Assembly (NCBI GenBank): GCA_030613915.1
Contig: JAUWKY010000056.1
Location: 1-9,276, forward strand
From: Syntrophobacterales bacterium
GTDB lineage: Bacteria > Desulfobacterota > Syntrophobacteria > BM002
DNA length: 9,276 nt
Direction of reading: 5' to 3'
Shown here: positions 6,952 through 9,276 of the stretch, piece by piece
Layout of the letters: every line of letters starts with the position of its first letter
Numbering within the stretch: position 1 is the first letter of the stretch
Made by a program: the position numbers and the translations under genes
The notes under the pieces: generated by a model
What the model was told of the DNA's origin: nothing
Database searches by the model: none
The model's input: only the letters and a program-made list of their open reading frames with translations

Positions 6952-7464
6952 ATGGCAGATGACATACCTTACCAAACCTGGACTACCCTGACATCAACCC
7001 CAGGAGAAACCGAATCACTTGCCGAGCGACTAGGCCGGTTACTCCAGCCAGGTGATGTGATTGCCTTGGTGGGGGAACTGGGCAGCGGCAAGACTCTTTT
7101 CTCTCAAGGACTGGCCCGGGGATTAGAGGTGCCTGAGAGCTTCTACATTACCAGCCCAACCTTTGCCATCATAAACGAGTATCCCGGAAGAATACCCTTC
7201 TATCATCTGGATTTGTACAGAGTTGACAGCGCTGCGGAGTTCTCTGAGCTCGGGCTCGAAGAGATCCTTTACGGACAGGGGACAGTGGCAATTGAATGGG
7301 CTGAGCGTTTAGGTGAGAATCTGCCGGGCGAGCGGTTGGAAGTTCACCTGGCATTTAGTGATGAAACCAGTCGAAGCCTTATCTTCCATGCGTTCGGGGC
7401 GAATGCGAAACAGCGCCTGGCCACACTCGTCGTTTCATATGAAAGCGCCGACGAGAAATCCTAA
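6952..7464 (+). CDS. tsaE: tRNA threonylcarbamoyladenosine biosynthesis ATPase TsaE
   Basis: The 170-residue product is a small P-loop ATPase. The Walker A loop is GELGSGKT (41-48). ITSPTFAIINEY (66-77), YHLDLYR with D87, and AIEWAER with E115-W116 match the switch and catalytic motifs of TsaE. TsaE works with TsaB and TsaD to make t6A37 on ANN-decoding tRNAs; neither partner is in the window. No strong ribosome site is seen before ATG 6952, and no in-frame ATG, GTG or TTG lies upstream before the stop at 6907, so the start is accepted by default. A 93-base gap separates it from nnr. The last few codons (EKS, stop) are contributed by a low-complexity repeat that runs into the spacer, so the tail after about residue 160 is probably not conserved. 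Confidence 0.93.
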   Translation: MADDIPYQTWTTLTSTPGETESLAERLGRLLQPGDVIALVGELGSGKTLFSQGLARGLEVPESFYITSPTFAIINEYPGRIPFYHLDLYRVDSAAEFSELGLEEILYGQGTVAIEWAERLGENLPGERLEVHLAFSDETSRSLIFHAFGANAKQRLATLVVSYESADEKS

Positions 7465-7496
7465 ATCTGAAATTTCTAATCTCCAATCTCCAATCC
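7456..7496 (+). repeat. Degenerate AAATC/AATCTCC low-complexity repeat overlapping the tsaE stop
   Basis: A pyrimidine/A-rich run of related short units (AAATCC, TAAATCTG, AAATTTC, TAATCTCC, AATCTCC, AATCCC) starts in the last tsaE codons and extends 32 bases past the stop. Read in another frame it encodes RNPKSEISNLQSP, the signature of spurious short proteins I recognise from many environmental genomes with this intergenic repeat. The units are visible here; spread through the genome cannot be judged from this window. Confidence 0.6.
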
Positions 7497-7558
7497 CTAT
7501 TTTCCCATTGACACTTGCCTGCGTATCGGTCATCCTAAACATTTTATAGAGGGAATCT

Positions 7559-7597
7559 CCTGGATCCGCACAGGCTATGGCGGCAAGGCTCTGCCGC
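7559..7597 (+). promoter_or_regulatory. Two tandem small hairpins before lysC
   Basis: CCTG (7559-7562) can pair with CAGG (7571-7574), and GCGGCA (7580-7585) pairs perfectly with TGCCGC (7592-7597) around a six-base loop. The second hairpin ends 6 bases before the lysC ribosome site, GAGGGGGA (7604-7611), so it could influence translation. There is no T-run, hence no terminator. I do not see the elements of a lysine riboswitch. Confidence 0.25.
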
Positions 7598-7620
7598 GGT
7601 CTTGAGGGGGAGCTGGCGCA

Positions 7621-8862
7621 ATGGCGCTGATTGTTCAAAAATACGGCGGGACCTCGGTGGCCAACACTGTGAGAATCAAGGAGGTGGCTGAGCGTGTCAT
7701 CGCAACCCGCAATGCCGGTCATGACGTGGTGGTGGTGCTTTCTGCCATGGCCGGAGAAACCGACAGGCTCATTCATTTAGCCCAAGAGGTGGCTGAGCAA
7801 CCGGACCCCCGGGAACAGGACGTGCTGCTTGCTACGGGTGAGCAAGTCACCATATCCCTTTTCAGTATTGCCGTGAAGCATATGGGGCACGAGGCCCAGT
7901 CTATGCTGGGCCATCAGGCGCGAATATACACGGACCACGCTTATGGTCGGGCGCGCATAAGTGAAATTCGCACTGAACCGATCTGGCATAATATCTACAA
8001 AGGTTGTATCCCGGTTATCGCTGGATTCCAGGGTCTTGATGGAAGGGGTAACATTACCACTCTTGGCAGGGGAGGCTCAGACACCACGGCCGTTGCCGTG
8101 GCTGCTGCCCTTGCTGCTGATGTTTGCGAGATCTACACTGATGTGGCCGGAGTGTACACCACTGATCCCAACATCTACCATAAGGCGAGGAAGTTGCAGC
8201 GCATTTCTTACGATGAGATGTTGGAAATGGCCAGCATGGGGGCCAAGGTGTTGCACATTCGCTCGGTGGAATTTGCCAAGAAATTCAATGTACCTGTCCA
8301 TGTGCGCTCTTCTTTTGTGGATGAGTCTGGTACTATGGTGGTTAAGGAGGAGAAGTCCATGGAACAAGTGATGGTTTCTGGCGTCGCTTACAGCAAGGGT
8401 GACGCCCGCATCACGCTGGCAGGACTACCTGATGTACCCGGTGTTGCCGCCCGGATATTCACCGAAATTGCCCAAGAAGGCATCGTGGTAGATATAATCA
8501 TTCAGGGCAGCACCGACGACACGAGCCTGGCCAACCTGAGCTTCACCGTTCTCCGACTGGATCGTCAGGCCGCTATTCGTGTCCTGGAGGGGATGAAAAA
8601 AGAGTGGACAGATTTGGATATTTCCAGCGACGAGAATATTGCCAAGATATCTGTCATCGGGGTGGGCATGCGTCACCATGCCGGGGTCGCTGCCAAGATG
8701 TTTCAAGCGCTGGGCAACGAGGGTATCAATATTCATATGATCAGTACCTCGGAAATCAAGGTTTCCTGCGTGATAGACGACAGTCACACGGCCAAAGCGG
8801 TACAGATTCTCCACGATGTTTTTGAGCTGGACAAGCCACTGCAGCATGAGATCCCGGAGTAG
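7621..8862 (+). CDS. lysC: Aspartate kinase (monofunctional, two ACT domains)
   Basis: This 413-residue protein has the size and order of the monofunctional, alpha/beta-type aspartokinases. It phosphorylates L-aspartate, the first step toward lysine, threonine, methionine and diaminopimelate. The kinase domain (1 to about 245) shows QKYGGTSV (K7), LSAMAGETD (about 40-48), LLATGEQ (E74), TTLGRGGSDTTA (GRGGSD at 149-154) and the YTDVAGVYTTDP segment. Two ACT domains follow, one from about 262 and one from about 341, with DVPGVAARIF and HHAGVAAKMF as their ligand-contact helices. These suggest feedback control by lysine and/or threonine; which one cannot be told from sequence. GAGGGGGA (7604-7611) gives a good ribosome site 9 bases before the ATG. 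An internal start at codon 247 may yield a separate regulatory chain. Confidence 0.96.
   Translation: MALIVQKYGGTSVANTVRIKEVAERVIATRNAGHDVVVVLSAMAGETDRLIHLAQEVAEQPDPREQDVLLATGEQVTISLFSIAVKHMGHEAQSMLGHQARIYTDHAYGRARISEIRTEPIWHNIYKGCIPVIAGFQGLDGRGNITTLGRGGSDTTAVAVAAALAADVCEIYTDVAGVYTTDPNIYHKARKLQRISYDEMLEMASMGAKVLHIRSVEFAKKFNVPVHVRSSFVDESGTMVVKEEKSMEQVMVSGVAYSKGDARITLAGLPDVPGVAARIFTEIAQEGIVVDIIIQGSTDDTSLANLSFTVLRLDRQAAIRVLEGMKKEWTDLDISSDENIAKISVIGVGMRHHAGVAAKMFQALGNEGINIHMISTSEIKVSCVIDDSHTAKAVQILHDVFELDKPLQHEIPE
8344..8361 (+). promoter_or_regulatory. Internal ribosome site and ATG within lysC (possible beta-subunit start)
   Basis: AAGGAGGAG (8344-8352) is followed 6 bases later by an in-frame ATG at 8359-8361, codon 247. 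A product starting there would have 167 residues, begin MEQVMVSGVAYSKGDA, and contain both ACT domains and no kinase domain. In Corynebacterium glutamicum and Bacillus aspartokinases a beta subunit is made from an equivalent in-frame internal start at the same boundary. The site is seen directly; its use here is inferred by analogy. The match could be coincidental, because codons for Lys-Glu-Glu naturally spell part of a ribosome site. Confidence 0.55.
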
Positions 8863-8869
8863 GCCGGGG
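8852..8869 (+). terminator. GC-rich hairpin spanning the lysC stop codon
   Basis: CCCGG (8853-8857) pairs with CCGGG (8864-8868) around a six-base loop that contains most of the lysC stop codon, with a possible extra T-G pair. The following bases, GGTTGATTGTTTAT, are T-rich but interrupted. It may be a weak or partial terminator between lysC and the next gene 70 bases on. Confidence 0.2.
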
Positions 8870-8932
8870 GTTGATTGTTTATCAGTAAGGAACGATGGAT
8901 AAATTGCACCAACAAAGAGATAGGAAAGACCA

Positions 8933-9276
8933 ATGCGGAAGATAGAAATATATGACACTACCTTGAGAGATGGGACTCAAGCCGAGGACTTCAACCTTTC
9001 CCTGGAAGATAAGATTCGCACTTCCAAGAAGCTTGACGAGCTGGGCATACATTACATCGAAGGCGGCTGGCCGGGATCAAATCCGAAGGATGTGGCCTAT
9101 TTCAAGGAAATCAAGAACTACGAGCTGAAACATTCGAAAGTCGCAGCCTTCGGCAGTACCCACAATCCTCGCGCCTCAGCGGATAAGGACCGCAACCTGG
9201 CCGCGCTGCTCAAAGCAAAAACCGAGGTGATTACCATCTTTGGCAAGAGCTGGAATGTGCATGTGCGCGACGCCCT
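8933..9276 (+). CDS. cimA: Citramalate synthase, 3' end missing
   Basis: The frame opens at ATG 8933 after AGGAAAG (8922-8928) and stays open to the window edge, giving 114 codons of a protein that is usually over 500 residues. The N-terminal HMGL-like/DRE-TIM motif [10 protein letters not shown] (7-16) supplies the catalytic Arg and metal-binding Asp. [13 protein letters not shown] and the AFGSTHNP and [11 protein letters not shown] segments mark the CimA branch rather than 2-isopropylmalate synthase or homocitrate synthase. CimA condenses pyruvate and acetyl-CoA to (R)-citramalate, giving 2-oxobutyrate for isoleucine without threonine; this route is known in Geobacter. Its position after lysC puts two amino-acid entry enzymes side by side. 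The C-terminal regulatory domain is outside the window. Confidence 0.92.
   Translation, partial: MRKIEIYDTTLRDGTQAEDFNLSLEDKIRTSKKLDELGIHYIEGGWPGSNPKDVAYFKEIKNYELKHSKVAAFGSTHNPRASADKDRNLAALLKAKTEVITIFGKSWNVHVRDA

Noticed and set aside
7508..7550. TTGACA (7508-7513) upstream of lysC as a sigma-70 -35 box
   Set aside because: No acceptable -10 hexamer occurs at 16-18 bases; the nearest candidates (TAAACA, TATAGA) are 22 and 31 bases away. A sigma-54 match was also considered and does not fit.
7465..7620. Lysine riboswitch upstream of lysC
   Set aside because: The spacer is partly low-complexity repeat, is short for an L-box plus expression platform, and lacks the five-helix junction motifs.
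8425..8958. Minus-strand open frame of 177 codons opposite lysC and the start of cimA
   Set aside because: It lies antisense to two securely identified genes, has no recognisable motif, and mirrors the codon pattern of the plus-strand frames. The same applies to the minus-strand frames at 6228-6725 and 1692-2138.

Overview
This window is a dense, all-plus-strand stretch of bacterial housekeeping genes. Gene content and order are phoH, a 7TM-HD (PgpH-type) phosphodiesterase, ybeY, pdxJ, acpS, a bifunctional NAD(P)HX-repair gene (nnr), tsaE, lysC and cimA. This order and the sequence style resemble Deltaproteobacteria (Desulfobacterota, Geobacter/Syntrophobacter-like). That assignment is an inference from remembered gene order, not from a search. 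GC content is moderate. There are no tRNAs, rRNAs, CRISPR arrays, transposases or phage genes.

Layout. Bases 1-824 hold the 3' part of phoH, with its N-terminus outside the window. A 234-base gap follows, with a clear nested hairpin (961-1005). The large membrane HD protein (1059-3542) overlaps ybeY (3442-3876) by 101 bases in another frame. A repeat-rich, AT-richer spacer (3877-4172) separates this RNA/second-messenger block from a tight metabolic block: pdxJ (GTG start, strong ribosome site), acpS (ATGA overlap) and nnr (5-base gap). tsaE follows after 93 bases. A degenerate low-complexity repeat runs from the last codons of tsaE into the next spacer. lysC comes next, with a strong internal ribosome site that could produce a separate regulatory subunit. 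The window ends in the first 114 codons of citramalate synthase.

How the genes fit together. PhoH, YbeY and the HD phosphodiesterase form a common block linking RNA processing/ribosome maturation with cyclic-di-AMP turnover. PdxJ, AcpS, NNR and TsaE are cofactor and tRNA-modification functions: vitamin B6, acyl-carrier-protein activation, repair of hydrated NAD(P)H, and t6A tRNA. LysC and CimA supply the aspartate-family and isoleucine pathways, CimA by the pyruvate/citramalate route.

The window is mostly ordinary and I see no new multi-gene system. The points most worth a second look are these. PdxJ has lost two catalytic glutamates and a substrate-binding threonine while keeping both catalytic histidines. 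lysC has a textbook internal start. The HD protein carries a charged tail read through the start of ybeY. The spacers contain structured and repetitive sequence.
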